Part shown: piece after piece, positions 52,963 through 62,321 of the stretch
Position numbering within the stretch: position 1 is the first letter of the stretch
Layout of the letters: every line of letters begins with the position of its first letter
Assembly: GCF_000378045.1 (NCBI RefSeq)
Contig: NZ_KB899099.1
Span: 62,001 to 126,000, forward strand
Source of the DNA: Marinobacterium rhizophilum DSM 18822
Lineage (GTDB): Bacteria > Pseudomonadota > Gammaproteobacteria > Pseudomonadales > Balneatricaceae
Direction: 5' to 3'
DNA: 64,000 nt
The notes under the pieces: model-generated
Database searches by the model: none
What the model was told of the DNA's origin: nothing
Seen by the model: the letters and a program-made list of their open reading frames with translations, nothing else
Position numbers and translations under genes: made by a program

Positions 52963-53451
52963 CTATATTACCTTCCCCACATAGGTTGCTCCATGCTTGC
53001 CATTAAGGTGTTCCCATTGAGTAAACACCTTATTCGCAGTGACACACGCAAGCCGACCCGAAAGCGACAGTTTTTTAGTATTCGCGATACTGTCGACCCA
53101 CAAAGTTTTACATCCCATTAGGCGAGCTATTACCAATGTAATAATACCAGGAGCAGCCCCGGTTGAAACAACATGGGTCGGCTTTAACTTTCTTACCAAC
53201 CACAAAGATTTAGGGACAAAAAGTAGAGTTGGAAGTAAGTTCTTTCTGTTAAAGTCTGGTATTTTATTCTTAGAATAAAAATCAAACCCAGCATTATCGG
53301 CACAGGACAAGTCAACTGTCGCCACTGAAACGAGATGCCCTTCAAAAGCGGGCAGAATACGCTTCATCTGAACCCAGTGCCCACCACCGGAACAAATAAC
53401 CAAAACATGCTTACTCACGGGTACATGATCGTTGCAGCTTGTCTTTTCCAT
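52963..53451 (-). CDS. Glycosyltransferase, Alg14/PssD-like subunit
   Basis: 162 residues. The Alg14 features are VLVICSGGGHWVQMKRILPAF, then THVVSTGAAPGIITLVIARLMGCKTLWVDSIAN. It anchors and completes the acceptor half of the glycosyltransferase with the Alg13-like protein. The ATG at 53451 has GGAGA at 8 bp and is preferred, although it lies 37 bp inside the end of the GT4 gene; a GTG at 53418 overlapping that gene's stop is the alternative. Confidence 0.88.
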   Translation of the reverse strand: MEKTSCNDHVPVSKHVLVICSGGGHWVQMKRILPAFEGHLVSVATVDLSCADNAGFDFYSKNKIPDFNRKNLLPTLLFVPKSLWLVRKLKPTHVVSTGAAPGIITLVIARLMGCKTLWVDSIANTKKLSLSGRLACVTANKVFTQWEHLNGKHGATYVGKVI

Positions 53452-54386
53452 CGCTCAGTTCTCCGTTGCATCAATGTTTTGGTACGCTCAGCCATGCCGT
53501 CCAGGTCTGATAAGACTTTTTGAATTGCTCCAGCTAAACTTTCGGGATCATCATTATCTATAAGCTGAGCAGCGTCAGAGTACAAATCCCTAAGTGTTGT
53601 AGTATTAGAAAGTATCAATGGCTTACAGGCACTTAAACCTTCATTTGCAACACTTAGCTGAACATTCTGCCTTGTCGTCATACCAAGAACCATCGTGGCA
53701 TTGAGCAATAAAGCGTCATACTCCGGTTTACTCAGATAATTGGTAAAAAATACGTTTTTCGGTATTTCAACATTATCCGAGTTAACGAATTTTTTTGAGT
53801 TACCGGTTATATAGAAATTAATATCGGATAACTTTGCCGCCTTTAGAACAGTTTCGATCGGCTCATCAATATCAAATGAGCAGGGAAAAATTATATACTT
53901 TTCATTTTGATCGTCTCGCTTGGATACAGAGTCCAAGTCATACTGAAAAGGGTAATCCTCAAGAACATGGACTATATTCTCGTTAATACCGAGCGCTTTT
54001 AACTCTTCACTCACTGCCTTGTTATGCGCCAGAACAACATCCATCTTATTAAGCAATGCACGAGCAAATGGAAATTTCATCCACTTATCACGTAGCATAC
54101 TATTATGTAAATCTGCAATAATCGCGCAATCTTTCTTAAAGACAAACTTGTATATAAAAGCTATATGCAGCAGCAAACTAGGTGGCAATTGTATCCACAG
54201 CTGATCTGGTCGTTCAGTGAACAGAATCGCAAACGTTTTTACAATTTTGACGATGTAGTCCAGTGGTTTACTGATTATAGAACTACCGAAAGACGTATGG
54301 ATATGCCTGAGGTCATATCCCCAATGTTCCTGCATGCAATCAGCCCTTCGCTGGTATTTGACCCATGCAACCATAATTTTTTTCAT
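53415..54386 (-). CDS. Glycosyltransferase (GT4-like)
   Basis: 323 residues with a GT-B layout. The N-terminal acceptor half includes WIQLPPSLLLHIAFIYKFVFKKDCAIIADLHNS. The C-terminal half contains YDALLLNATMVLGMTTRQNVQLSVANEGLSACKPLILSNT, where the GT4 EGLSAxKP motif binds the donor sugar. Donor and linkage unknown, but mannose from GDP-mannose is possible because ManC is present and no other mannosyltransferase is obvious. AT-rich codon use. The stop overlaps the Alg14-like gene. Confidence 0.85.
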   Translation of the reverse strand: MKKIMVAWVKYQRRADCMQEHWGYDLRHIHTSFGSSIISKPLDYIVKIVKTFAILFTERPDQLWIQLPPSLLLHIAFIYKFVFKKDCAIIADLHNSMLRDKWMKFPFARALLNKMDVVLAHNKAVSEELKALGINENIVHVLEDYPFQYDLDSVSKRDDQNEKYIIFPCSFDIDEPIETVLKAAKLSDINFYITGNSKKFVNSDNVEIPKNVFFTNYLSKPEYDALLLNATMVLGMTTRQNVQLSVANEGLSACKPLILSNTTTLRDLYSDAAQLIDNDDPESLAGAIQKVLSDLDGMAERTKTLMQRRTERWKRQAATIMYP

Positions 54387-54390
54387 AAAC

Positions 54391-54933
54391 TTATATTCCG
54401 TACCAGATGGGAAATTCGCTTGAGTAAGCTATGTTTGAATTTCTTTTTCCTACAGGCCTTGCTGGGTTACCGGCGTAAATCGTATAGGCATCCAGGCTTT
54501 TAGTCACAACACTACCTGGATAAACCACAGCACCTTCACCTATAATTACGCCAGGCATCACCAATGCATTAGGAAAAATCCAGGCATTATCTTTTATCAC
54601 AACGGTCTTTGAGACAGTTTTAGAGAATGGGTCATTAATATCGTGGCCCATTGTATATATTTTTACACAATGGGAAATGTTCACGTTATTACCAATAACT
54701 AATTTCCCGCGAGCATCCAGAAAGCACTGGTAATTAACTGTAGTCCGATTGCCAATTGTGAGATTTCCAGGACAGAAAAGTTTGACGCCGCGGTGAATGG
54801 TAGCTTTTTCACCTACGGAAATACCAAAGCAGCGAAGTAAAAACCTTCTTACGCAGAAAAATAAGCTCAAACTTAATATAGTATTAAAAAAGCTCACAAT
54901 AATTTTTTGAATATTCAGCTTGATAATTTTCAT
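54391..54933 (-). CDS. Hexapeptide-repeat acyltransferase (LbH family)
   Basis: 180 residues with a left-handed beta-helix of isoleucine-patch repeats: IHRGVKLFCPGNLTIGNRTTVNY, LVIGNNVNISHCVKIYT, VVIKDNAWIFPNALVMPGVIIGEGAVVYPGSVVTKSLD. The pattern and length match WbbJ/CysE-type O-acetyltransferases that decorate exopolysaccharide. Predicted to add acetyl groups to a repeating-unit sugar. It lies 4 bp from the glycosyltransferase gene and 4 bp from the lyase gene. Confidence 0.9.
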   Translation of the reverse strand: MKIIKLNIQKIIVSFFNTILSLSLFFCVRRFLLRCFGISVGEKATIHRGVKLFCPGNLTIGNRTTVNYQCFLDARGKLVIGNNVNISHCVKIYTMGHDINDPFSKTVSKTVVIKDNAWIFPNALVMPGVIIGEGAVVYPGSVVTKSLDAYTIYAGNPARPVGKRNSNIAYSSEFPIWYGI

Positions 54934-54937
54934 GCTT

Positions 54938-55735
54938 TTATTTGCCCAGGAGATGATCGCTTATGGTAATGCTACTAACCTGGATAAAAGTATCCTGCGC
55001 AGCTGCAAACTTTGGTTTATTACCCCCAAAAAATGAAGAGAAAAGAATACCATCTATTAACAATCCGTCATCATATCGGTATGTGACTTCGTGATTACTA
55101 TAAACTAATTCATGGTCAAGCCACACCTGCAGAATACCATTAGACTGGCCAACTGAATTCAATCTAACTTTCTGTGTTATATGATGCCACTGCCCTCTTT
55201 TGTAAGACCAACTATTCGCACCCAGAGCAGTTCCCCACACTTTACTCGTCGGGAGGTAGGCATAAACGGCGCCGGCACCCGCCGCTAGCCACAAAAATCT
55301 GGAACTGAAGCCGTCATACCCCGTTGGAATCCGTCCACCGGTATTCCCAGTTCCGCCGAAAAGACCGGGAAGCTTACCTCCGTTAACGAAGTCGAAGTCA
55401 TTGGCGAATCTCAAATCGTAATCCAGGTAAAGACAGTCGTAACTTTGTTCAAAATTGACCCTTACATTGATTCCGCCAACTGGTTTTTTTAGCTCCAGCA
55501 TCGATTTTGGATCATAGCTTCCCTTAGGATAACTAATTTTTATTGCCTTATTATTATTTTTACGCTCAACCACATCAATATTACTGCTGTCGGCTCTTAC
55601 TGTATCACTTATATAGTCAGTTATATCCAATGCAAACCGATCATCTTTTGTGTTACAGGGTTCTTGTGCTAATACTGTCGATACGGGTTGTAACGATACA
55701 ATAAAAGCGAGCCATCCAGACCTAAGATGTCGCAT
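54938..55735 (-). CDS. Secreted polysaccharide lyase (PL14-like)
   Basis: 265 residues. Signal peptide about 1-24 (LRSGWLAFIVSLQPVSTVLA). The rest resembles the PL14 beta-jelly-roll lyase domain: GGKLPGLFGGTGNTGGRIPTG, GFSSRFLWLAAGAGAVYAYLP, GQWHHITQKVRLN and GILQVWLDHELVYSN. PL14 enzymes cleave alginate or glucuronan-type uronate polymers. Located inside the cluster, it may trim or degrade the cell's own uronate-containing polymer. The start at 55735 follows the pyruvyltransferase stop; the reading to 55765 overlaps it. Confidence 0.78.
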   Translation of the reverse strand: MRHLRSGWLAFIVSLQPVSTVLAQEPCNTKDDRFALDITDYISDTVRADSSNIDVVERKNNNKAIKISYPKGSYDPKSMLELKKPVGGINVRVNFEQSYDCLYLDYDLRFANDFDFVNGGKLPGLFGGTGNTGGRIPTGYDGFSSRFLWLAAGAGAVYAYLPTSKVWGTALGANSWSYKRGQWHHITQKVRLNSVGQSNGILQVWLDHELVYSNHEVTYRYDDGLLIDGILFSSFFGGNKPKFAAAQDTFIQVSSITISDHLLGK

Positions 55736-55739
55736 GTAA

Positions 55740-56900
55740 CTATCTATTGCTCCGTATCCAGTCAAGCAAATCCTTTTCAGACCGTTGTGATAACACTTCT
55801 AAAGTCTCATATTCTTTCTTGAGGTTTTGTTCAAGAACTGTTCGCCTACTGGGGAATTCACTTATTTCCGACAAAATAGAGTCTGCTGATGGCTCACTCA
55901 CCAATCGAGTTCCAGTAGGTAGCATTTTATGTATTTCTTTTAGCTTTGGTTCAATTTCAATTGCTATTGTAGGCGTATTGAAAGCGGCGGCGAGCATCAC
56001 GCCATGAGCTCTGGCGCTCACAATTACTTTTGAACTTTGGCAAAGGTTATAGAAGAAAGTACTTGGCGATGTTCCATCAACTTCCCAAAAAACCCATTCG
56101 AATTCAGGCGCCCTGGCTACAAGATGCTCATCCCTGTCCTTATATAGGCAGATAAATCTAACCTTTTGTCCCTGGTTTCTTAGGGTGGTAGCTGCATCAA
56201 ACATTGCCGTAAGACATGCTTGACCCCTTTCGCTATGTGGCCAGTCACGAACAATGAAGGATACAAAACCGTCCTCATCGATTACGTTTTTGTTTTCTAG
56301 AGCAAGCTGTTCACTCTTGCTAATCCAAAGTTTTCTATTAAAGCTAGGATCAGTAAAAATGTTGGCCGATCTATTTGGAACGAAGTTTTTATACAAAGCG
56401 GCGCTGGTCGATTCACGAACCGAAATATAACTCAACGACGGCAGAATCTTTTTAGTTCTATCAAGATTTTTTCCTTCGCTTTCAAACGGCCCCAAACCTA
56501 TACAATAAGCTGCAACGTGTTGTGCAAAATAGAGGTTATCATAAGCGCCTCTCGCCTTCATCAGCAGGCGAGTCAGTGTATCAAGCAAGCCGGACTGTCG
56601 CTTTATAATAGTAACAACCTTGGATAGTACACTTTTGGGCTTGGAGACCGGTGGTAAGAAAGAAAAGAACTGTCCACCTCCTCCAAGTATAACGACATCT
56701 GCGGAGAAGGGCTTCTTGATATGGATGAAGTTTGCTTCTGGCAAAATGTATTTACCAAGTACTGGATCCTCAACACCAATATAGATGTCTTTGCTATCAA
56801 ATACCTTTCGCATCGACTTATAAGTAGAAACCATTAAAATGTCATCACCTATATTCCCAGGCCCGTAAGCACCACGGATATAACATTTTACTTTTTTCAT
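55740..56900 (-). CDS. Polysaccharide pyruvyltransferase family protein
   Basis: 386 residues. The N-terminus KCYIRGAYGPGNIGDDILMVSTY is the family signature (GNxGDDxL). VVILGGGGQFF and KVIVSARAHGVMLAAAFNTPTIAIEIEPK follow, the last being the conserved acceptor/donor region. It transfers pyruvate from PEP to form a ketal on a terminal sugar, adding a negative charge to the polymer. Overlaps the flippase gene by 4 bp. Confidence 0.9.
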   Translation of the reverse strand: MKKVKCYIRGAYGPGNIGDDILMVSTYKSMRKVFDSKDIYIGVEDPVLGKYILPEANFIHIKKPFSADVVILGGGGQFFSFLPPVSKPKSVLSKVVTIIKRQSGLLDTLTRLLMKARGAYDNLYFAQHVAAYCIGLGPFESEGKNLDRTKKILPSLSYISVRESTSAALYKNFVPNRSANIFTDPSFNRKLWISKSEQLALENKNVIDEDGFVSFIVRDWPHSERGQACLTAMFDAATTLRNQGQKVRFICLYKDRDEHLVARAPEFEWVFWEVDGTSPSTFFYNLCQSSKVIVSARAHGVMLAAAFNTPTIAIEIEPKLKEIHKMLPTGTRLVSEPSADSILSEISEFPSRRTVLEQNLKKEYETLEVLSQRSEKDLLDWIRSNR

Positions 56901-58306
56901 ATTAATTTCTTCTCTTTAAAAAACGGAAACATGACAACTAAAAAAAGAACAGAAAGAACGGAAAAATTCAACGCCATTGAATTTGAATAATTGGCAACAA
57001 TCATGCTAGACATGAAACAGGCTGTGATTAACAGTATCGATCTTGAAAACATGACAGAGAAAGAGACTAGGCTGTGCCAATAAAAAACTGGCAGGAACAA
57101 TACCAGGCTTGTTATATGGGCCAACAGAATTGACTTCGAAAGCGATACAGCCGAGAGCACAGGGGTTAACTGAAGAAACGTTAAGAATGAAACCAGCCAA
57201 AATGCATTACTTACTATACTAATCCATCCCTTTCCTTTTAACGCAATCACGCGTGCAATTCCACTCTTGAACGCACTTATATACAGTGCAGCTGAAATCA
57301 TCAAAGCACACTGCATATAGTCGTCCGGCGCAAAATCATCGAGCACATATTCGCCCCAAAATCGTAATGAAAGAACGATTGGAACGATAAAAACAAAGGC
57401 AGCAAGCATTGTGGGCAGATAATTAAGCGGGTTTCTCTCATATGATATATTTGTTTGAGAGAGCTTTGGCATAATGACTCCACCGAGCGAGATAATGACT
57501 TGGGTCAGTATCATTCCAAATTGCCACACCAATGCAAAAAGTGATGCCTGGGCCAGTCCATTGGGAGTCTCAGATAGTAGTTTTGTTGAATACCAGTAAG
57601 CAGGCGTAACAAACATACTTGTGACAAGCAACGGTATGAAAACTTTCCTGGTGACTTCTCCACCCTCTAGCTTTAATGATACGTAATTTAATGCTTTATT
57701 CTTTTTAATAAACATTAAGGCATGTATCAATGCAGTTGTAATTGAGTGTATTAACAACCCCTGGATAGCACCAAATATTCCATCTTTTGTAATCAGATAC
57801 ATAGACAGTGGGGTAAGGAGCACTACAGGTATAATGTTTGCCATTGCCAACAGTTTAAATGCTTGCTGTCCTTGAAGGACGCCTGCAATTACACCTATGG
57901 CAATGTTTAGCGGAACCAATGAAAGAAGAATGTAGATCTCTGCTTTATCAGCAGTACCGGCCGTCAGAAATTCAATTGACGCTTCAATATCATATAGCGT
58001 TGCTGCGCATACGCAAAACCAGATCAACAGAGCTAAAACCACAAGATTTAAGCATCCCGATACCGATTTATCGTCAAGAACGCCATTGCTGACCGATAGA
58101 ATCTTGTTAGCCGACACAGTAATGGATTGTGTCAATATTCCAGAAATAACTGAGACAAGAAAGATAAAGACAGAAAGAGCACCGTGCTCTTCTGAAGTTA
58201 AAACATAGGCACAAAAAAAGCTTACAAAAAAAATAAAAAACTTATTACAACTAGAAGCAATAAGATTCAACAGTGCGCTTTCCAAGAATGAATCTTTGAA
58301 TTTCAT
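56897..58306 (-). CDS. Wzx-like polysaccharide flippase
   Basis: 469 residues with about 14 membrane helices, the MOP/PST layout, beginning LLNLIASSCNKFFIFFVSFFCAYVLTSEEHGALSVFIFL. It would move the lipid-linked repeat unit across the inner membrane. AT-rich and poorly conserved, as expected for Wzx, so the call rests on topology and position between the Wzy and glycosyltransferase genes. It overlaps both neighbours by 4 bp. Confidence 0.85.
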   Translation of the reverse strand: MKFKDSFLESALLNLIASSCNKFFIFFVSFFCAYVLTSEEHGALSVFIFLVSVISGILTQSITVSANKILSVSNGVLDDKSVSGCLNLVVLALLIWFCVCAATLYDIEASIEFLTAGTADKAEIYILLSLVPLNIAIGVIAGVLQGQQAFKLLAMANIIPVVLLTPLSMYLITKDGIFGAIQGLLIHSITTALIHALMFIKKNKALNYVSLKLEGGEVTRKVFIPLLVTSMFVTPAYWYSTKLLSETPNGLAQASLFALVWQFGMILTQVIISLGGVIMPKLSQTNISYERNPLNYLPTMLAAFVFIVPIVLSLRFWGEYVLDDFAPDDYMQCALMISAALYISAFKSGIARVIALKGKGWISIVSNAFWLVSFLTFLQLTPVLSAVSLSKSILLAHITSLVLFLPVFYWHSLVSFSVMFSRSILLITACFMSSMIVANYSNSMALNFSVLSVLFLVVMFPFFKEKKLI

Positions 58307-59475
58307 TTTTTATTTACCCATAAAAAACTAGCTATCAGTCCGATGCAATAAGGCTGGTATGGTGTCGCGCTCACTAAGAAGACACTAAAAATAAAGATTC
58401 GAGCCGGAATTGAAATTTTTGATGACGGTATTGCTGTAAAAGCAAACCCCGCTAACAAGACAAAGCCAACCAATCCATATTTAGTAATATATGTCAGGTA
58501 AGCACTATCAATATTGGAATGTGTAGTTTCCAAACCTCTATAAGCAAACCACGGGATTTCAAATGTTGTTCCCGCCCCCAGACCAAACAAATAGTTTAGA
58601 CCTGAAAATTCATTTATACGCTCAACTGCTGGTCCAAACCGGATCAGCAATTGTTCTGCTATACGATCAGCGGACAGATTATCAATAATACGGGTTGCAT
58701 TAAGCTCAATACTCAAGAGGTAGAAGGAAAATGCAAGCAATACCGCAGCTAACGCAGCATAAGCGACTCTTTTTGGCCTGTTGAGATTACTCCCAATCGC
58801 CGATATTCCCAAACTTAGCAAGATAAACCTAGAGTTCGCAAGGAGCACCGATGCTACAGAGAATAGAATAGATATAATTTTCAAACGGGACTTTGATGTA
58901 GAACTTACAAAACACGATATCAAGTAAATGGCACAATAATATGAGGAAGCATCAAGATATCGGAAAGAGTTCTCTTCGTAGTACTCATCTTGAAACCCAT
59001 AGAGTCCAGAGCTTATGAAGAAAAGTTTAACGAAGCTTGCCGCACCTGAAATAACAAACATTTTTTGCTTAAAGCTATCATCAAATAAATCCTCCGTTTT
59101 TTTATAAAGATCCAGAACAGCAACAAGAAAAATGATGTTAAGAACAGGCCTTATATCTTTGATGTAATATTTATCCAAATCTACATACATCAAAGCTGCC
59201 GCTAGAAACACAAAATGCAATAACAATGTTGCTATAGAAAATGGATGAGCTCTTATTTTCAATCGTCCACTTGTCGCAAACTCTAAAAACAGCCGAACGA
59301 TATAAGCAATCGTGAACCCATCATAAAAATAAACCCCCTGTAAGGATATTATCTGACTATAGGCGTTGCTGCTTGGAAAGACACAGGCAATCAGCAATAT
59401 TGAAATTATTGCATGCTTTCTTTTTGGCAGCAGCGCCGAAAGAAAAGATATTATCAGAAATATTAAGAAAATCAC
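58303..59475 (-). CDS. Wzy-like polysaccharide polymerase
   Basis: 390 residues with 10-11 membrane helices and a large periplasmic loop (about 245-320) ending FGLGAGTTFEIPWFAYRGLETTHSNIDSAYLTYITKYGLVGF. A GxGxG, a histidine and an NxDS-like stretch are typical of O-antigen polymerase family members. It would polymerise repeat units on the periplasmic side. The overlap with wzx (4 bp) and its position make it the dedicated polymerase, in addition to the ligase-like protein at 48.9 kb. Confidence 0.8.
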   Translation of the reverse strand: MIFLIFLIISFLSALLPKRKHAIISILLIACVFPSSNAYSQIISLQGVYFYDGFTIAYIVRLFLEFATSGRLKIRAHPFSIATLLLHFVFLAAALMYVDLDKYYIKDIRPVLNIIFLVAVLDLYKKTEDLFDDSFKQKMFVISGAASFVKLFFISSGLYGFQDEYYEENSFRYLDASSYYCAIYLISCFVSSTSKSRLKIISILFSVASVLLANSRFILLSLGISAIGSNLNRPKRVAYAALAAVLLAFSFYLLSIELNATRIIDNLSADRIAEQLLIRFGPAVERINEFSGLNYLFGLGAGTTFEIPWFAYRGLETTHSNIDSAYLTYITKYGLVGFVLLAGFAFTAIPSSKISIPARIFIFSVFLVSATPYQPYCIGLIASFLWVNKK

Positions 59476-59506
59476 GATGTTCCTAACAGCAGGGTTCTTT
59501 TAAAAA

Positions 59507-60835
59507 TTATGATTGGCGACCAATAGAATGATATTGAATGCCTTGCCGTGCCAACCTTTTCACTTCGAAAAGGTTTCGCCCATCAAATATCACAGGCTGC
59601 TTCAACTGTTTTTTGATCAAGTCAAAGTCAGGTGCCTTGAATGCAGGCCACTCGGTAACAATCACCAGCATATCCGCACTTTTCAGCGCCGCTTCCTTGG
59701 TACCACACAGGCTAAGATCATCTCGACTGCCGTAGATGCGTTGAGTTTCTTCCATCGCTTCCGGATCATAGGCTTGAACAATGGCGCCAGCATTCCACAG
59801 TGCTTCCATCAGTACACGGCTGGGGGCTTCACGCATATCATCTGTATTAGGTTTGAAACTAAGACCCCAGAGCGCAACAGTCCTGCCCGCCAGGTCACCG
59901 TTAAAGTGTTTGTAGATTTTCTTGAACAGGGTGGTTTTCTGCTCATTGTTGCGGCTTTCTACGGCTTTCAACACCTTGGCATCGAAGTCGATGCTATCCG
60001 CAGTGCGAACCAGTGCCTGTACGTCTTTGGGGAAACATGACCCACCGTACCCCGCTCCGGGGTAGATAAAATGGTATCCGATACGCGGGTCGGAGCCGAT
60101 ACCCTGCCTCACCATTTCGATATCTGCACCGAGCTGTTCCGCCAGGTTGGCCATTTCGTTCATGAAACTGATTTTGGTTGCCAGCATGCAGTTGGCGGCA
60201 TACTTGGTCAGCTCGGCGCTACGCACGTCCATGACGATGATCTTTTCATGGTTGCGATTGAACGGCGCATAGAGCTCGCGCATCACTTCTTCCGCCACTT
60301 CACTGTCAGTACCGATAATGATGCGGTCAGGCTTCATGCAGTCGGCGACGGCGGAACCCTCTTTGAGAAATTCCGGGTTGGAAACGACGGCAAAGGTCAG
60401 GTCGCTGCGATCGCGGCGCGCCAACACCTCTGCGACCCGGGCGCCGACCCTGTCGGCAGTGCCCACCGGGACAGTCGACTTGTCGATTATTGTCTGTGGC
60501 CGTTCCATGTGTTCGGCAATGGTTTCCCCCACGGCCAGAACGTACTGCAGATCGGCCGAGCCGTCCTCATCGGGCGGTGTACCGACCGCGATAAACTGCA
60601 CATCGCCATGTTTCACAGCCTCGGCTGCATCGGTGGTAAAGCTCAGCCGGCCAGCAGCGAAATTATCGCGCACGAGATTCGCAAGCCCCGGCTCATAGAT
60701 CGGGATCTGGCCCTGTTTCAGGCGTTCGACCTTGTTTTCGTCGATATCCACGCAAATGACGTCGTGACCGACCTCGGCCAGTACGGCCCCCTGTACCAGA
60801 CCGACGTAACCAATCCCGAATACGGTAACTTTCAT
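59507..60835 (-). CDS. ugd: UDP-glucose 6-dehydrogenase
   Basis: 442 residues. The Rossmann start is [31 protein letters not shown]. The catalytic cysteine lies in [18 protein letters not shown], and [23 protein letters not shown] is the central helix. It supplies UDP-glucuronate for the Alg13/14-like transferase. GC-rich codon use contrasts with the AT-rich genes to its left, so it may have a different origin within the cluster. The 31-bp gap to the polymerase gene suggests shared transcription. Confidence 0.95.
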   Translation of the reverse strand: MKVTVFGIGYVGLVQGAVLAEVGHDVICVDIDENKVERLKQGQIPIYEPGLANLVRDNFAAGRLSFTTDAAEAVKHGDVQFIAVGTPPDEDGSADLQYVLAVGETIAEHMERPQTIIDKSTVPVGTADRVGARVAEVLARRDRSDLTFAVVSNPEFLKEGSAVADCMKPDRIIIGTDSEVAEEVMRELYAPFNRNHEKIIVMDVRSAELTKYAANCMLATKISFMNEMANLAEQLGADIEMVRQGIGSDPRIGYHFIYPGAGYGGSCFPKDVQALVRTADSIDFDAKVLKAVESRNNEQKTTLFKKIYKHFNGDLAGRTVALWGLSFKPNTDDMREAPSRVLMEALWNAGAIVQAYDPEAMEETQRIYGSRDDLSLCGTKEAALKSADMLVIVTEWPAFKAPDFDLIKKQLKQPVIFDGRNLFEVKRLARQGIQYHSIGRQS

Positions 60836-60926
60836 TAACAGATCCTTTTAATTCCTTAGTGGCCGAACGCAGAACTCCTGGCCGGGTTCCCCCTGTTCCG
60901 CCACGGGTTCAGAAGCGCAATAGACT

Positions 60927-62321
60927 TTAGTAAATGTCCTTGGATACCAGAGACAGCGGTGTTTTGAGCAATATCTTGATGTCCAGCCACACCGACCAGT
61001 TGCTGATATATTTCAGATCGAACTCTACACGTTTGGCCATCTTGTCGATGGTCTCGGTTTCGCCGCGGGCACCGCTGATTTGCGCCAGGCCGGTGATACC
61101 GGGCTTGATACGATGGCGCGCCATGTAAGCGGTGATCTTGTCGGCGTAATAGTCGTTATGCGCCAGCGCATGGGGGCGCGGGCCAACAAGCGACATGTCT
61201 CCGAGCAGGACATTGAACAGCTGCGGCAGTTCGTCGATCGAGGTACGGCGGATAAAGCGACCGACTGCGGTGATGCGGGGGTCTTCACGGGTTGCCTGTT
61301 TAACCTGGGTATCCTGATGCACCCGCATTGAACGGAATTTCCACACCTTGATGATATTGCCGTTCCAGCCGTGGCGTTGCTGCTTGAACAATACCGGCCC
61401 CGGAGATGAAAGCTTTACGGCAATGGCGGTGCCTATCAGCAGCGGGCTCAGCATTACGATAGCCAGCAAGGCAACGCTTCGATCCAGTACGCTTTTGATG
61501 AAGGCTCCACGGTGTTGCGCCGTAAGTGGACACTCATTCAGGTGTATGGCTGGCAGTGTCCCGATGGAGGATACCGACTGATTCAGCAACACCAGTGAGG
61601 CCAGGTCGGGAATCCATACGACATCGACGTTGACATCCAGCAGGTCGATATACAGACGTTCAATCTCGTTCATTCGACTAAAGGGCAGTGCGATATAGAG
61701 TCGGCGAACGCCCTGCTCGGCAATAATCTGGCGGATCTGCTCCAATTTGCCGAGCCGCGGGTATCGGCTGTCGGCGGTCAGAGACTCAGTACCCGCCTCC
61801 ACCAGCCCCATCAGCGGCTCGTGCCGGTCATTGACGAGCACGTCAGCCAAACGCAGAGCCAGGTCGTCGGAGCCAATGATCAGGGCCTTGCGATTTTCAC
61901 GCAGGCTCTGATGATAGCGGCGTGACAGATCGTGCAGGGGCAGGAAAGCCGCCGCCTGCACCAGATATCCGAGTAGCATCCATTTCAGCAGCACTTCCCG
62001 GGAATAGAGTTCGCTGCTCTTGGTAATAAAAGCGACAACGGCCAGCATGGCCAGCACAAGCGACCAGCCGCCCAGCAGACGTATCAGGCCGGTAAAGGAG
62101 CCTTCGCGCCTCCTGTCGTAAACGTTCATGAGTGTGTAGGCCGGCACCGATCCCAACAAAGCCACGGCCATCAGAATACGGTATTGCGATTCGAAATCAC
62201 CGGTTTTCAACCAGGTAAGCAGGCCCAGTACCCCAGTGACCAGGGTCATGGCGACAAACCACTGAATCCAGAATGTCAGTCCTCTTGGGTGTGGTAGCGA
62301 CGCGTTTTTCTCAAACATCAT
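60927..62321 (-). CDS. Undecaprenyl-phosphate glucose phosphotransferase (WcaJ/PssY-like)
   Basis: 464 residues. Four N-terminal membrane helices (about 12-125), a CoA-binding-like domain (about 145-235, KALIIGSDDLALRLADVLVND), a membrane-embedded helix (about 280-300) and the bacterial sugar transferase domain (VLFKQQRHGWNGNIIKVWKFRSM, TSIDELPQLFNVLLGDMSLVGPRPHA, RHRIKPGITGLAQISGARGE). It starts repeat-unit assembly by moving glucose-1-phosphate (sometimes galactose) to undecaprenyl phosphate. Tandem ATG at 62321/62318 after GGGAG. First gene of the glycosyltransferase operon as transcribed. Confidence 0.94.
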   Translation of the reverse strand: MMFEKNASLPHPRGLTFWIQWFVAMTLVTGVLGLLTWLKTGDFESQYRILMAVALLGSVPAYTLMNVYDRRREGSFTGLIRLLGGWSLVLAMLAVVAFITKSSELYSREVLLKWMLLGYLVQAAAFLPLHDLSRRYHQSLRENRKALIIGSDDLALRLADVLVNDRHEPLMGLVEAGTESLTADSRYPRLGKLEQIRQIIAEQGVRRLYIALPFSRMNEIERLYIDLLDVNVDVVWIPDLASLVLLNQSVSSIGTLPAIHLNECPLTAQHRGAFIKSVLDRSVALLAIVMLSPLLIGTAIAVKLSSPGPVLFKQQRHGWNGNIIKVWKFRSMRVHQDTQVKQATREDPRITAVGRFIRRTSIDELPQLFNVLLGDMSLVGPRPHALAHNDYYADKITAYMARHRIKPGITGLAQISGARGETETIDKMAKRVEFDLKYISNWSVWLDIKILLKTPLSLVSKDIY

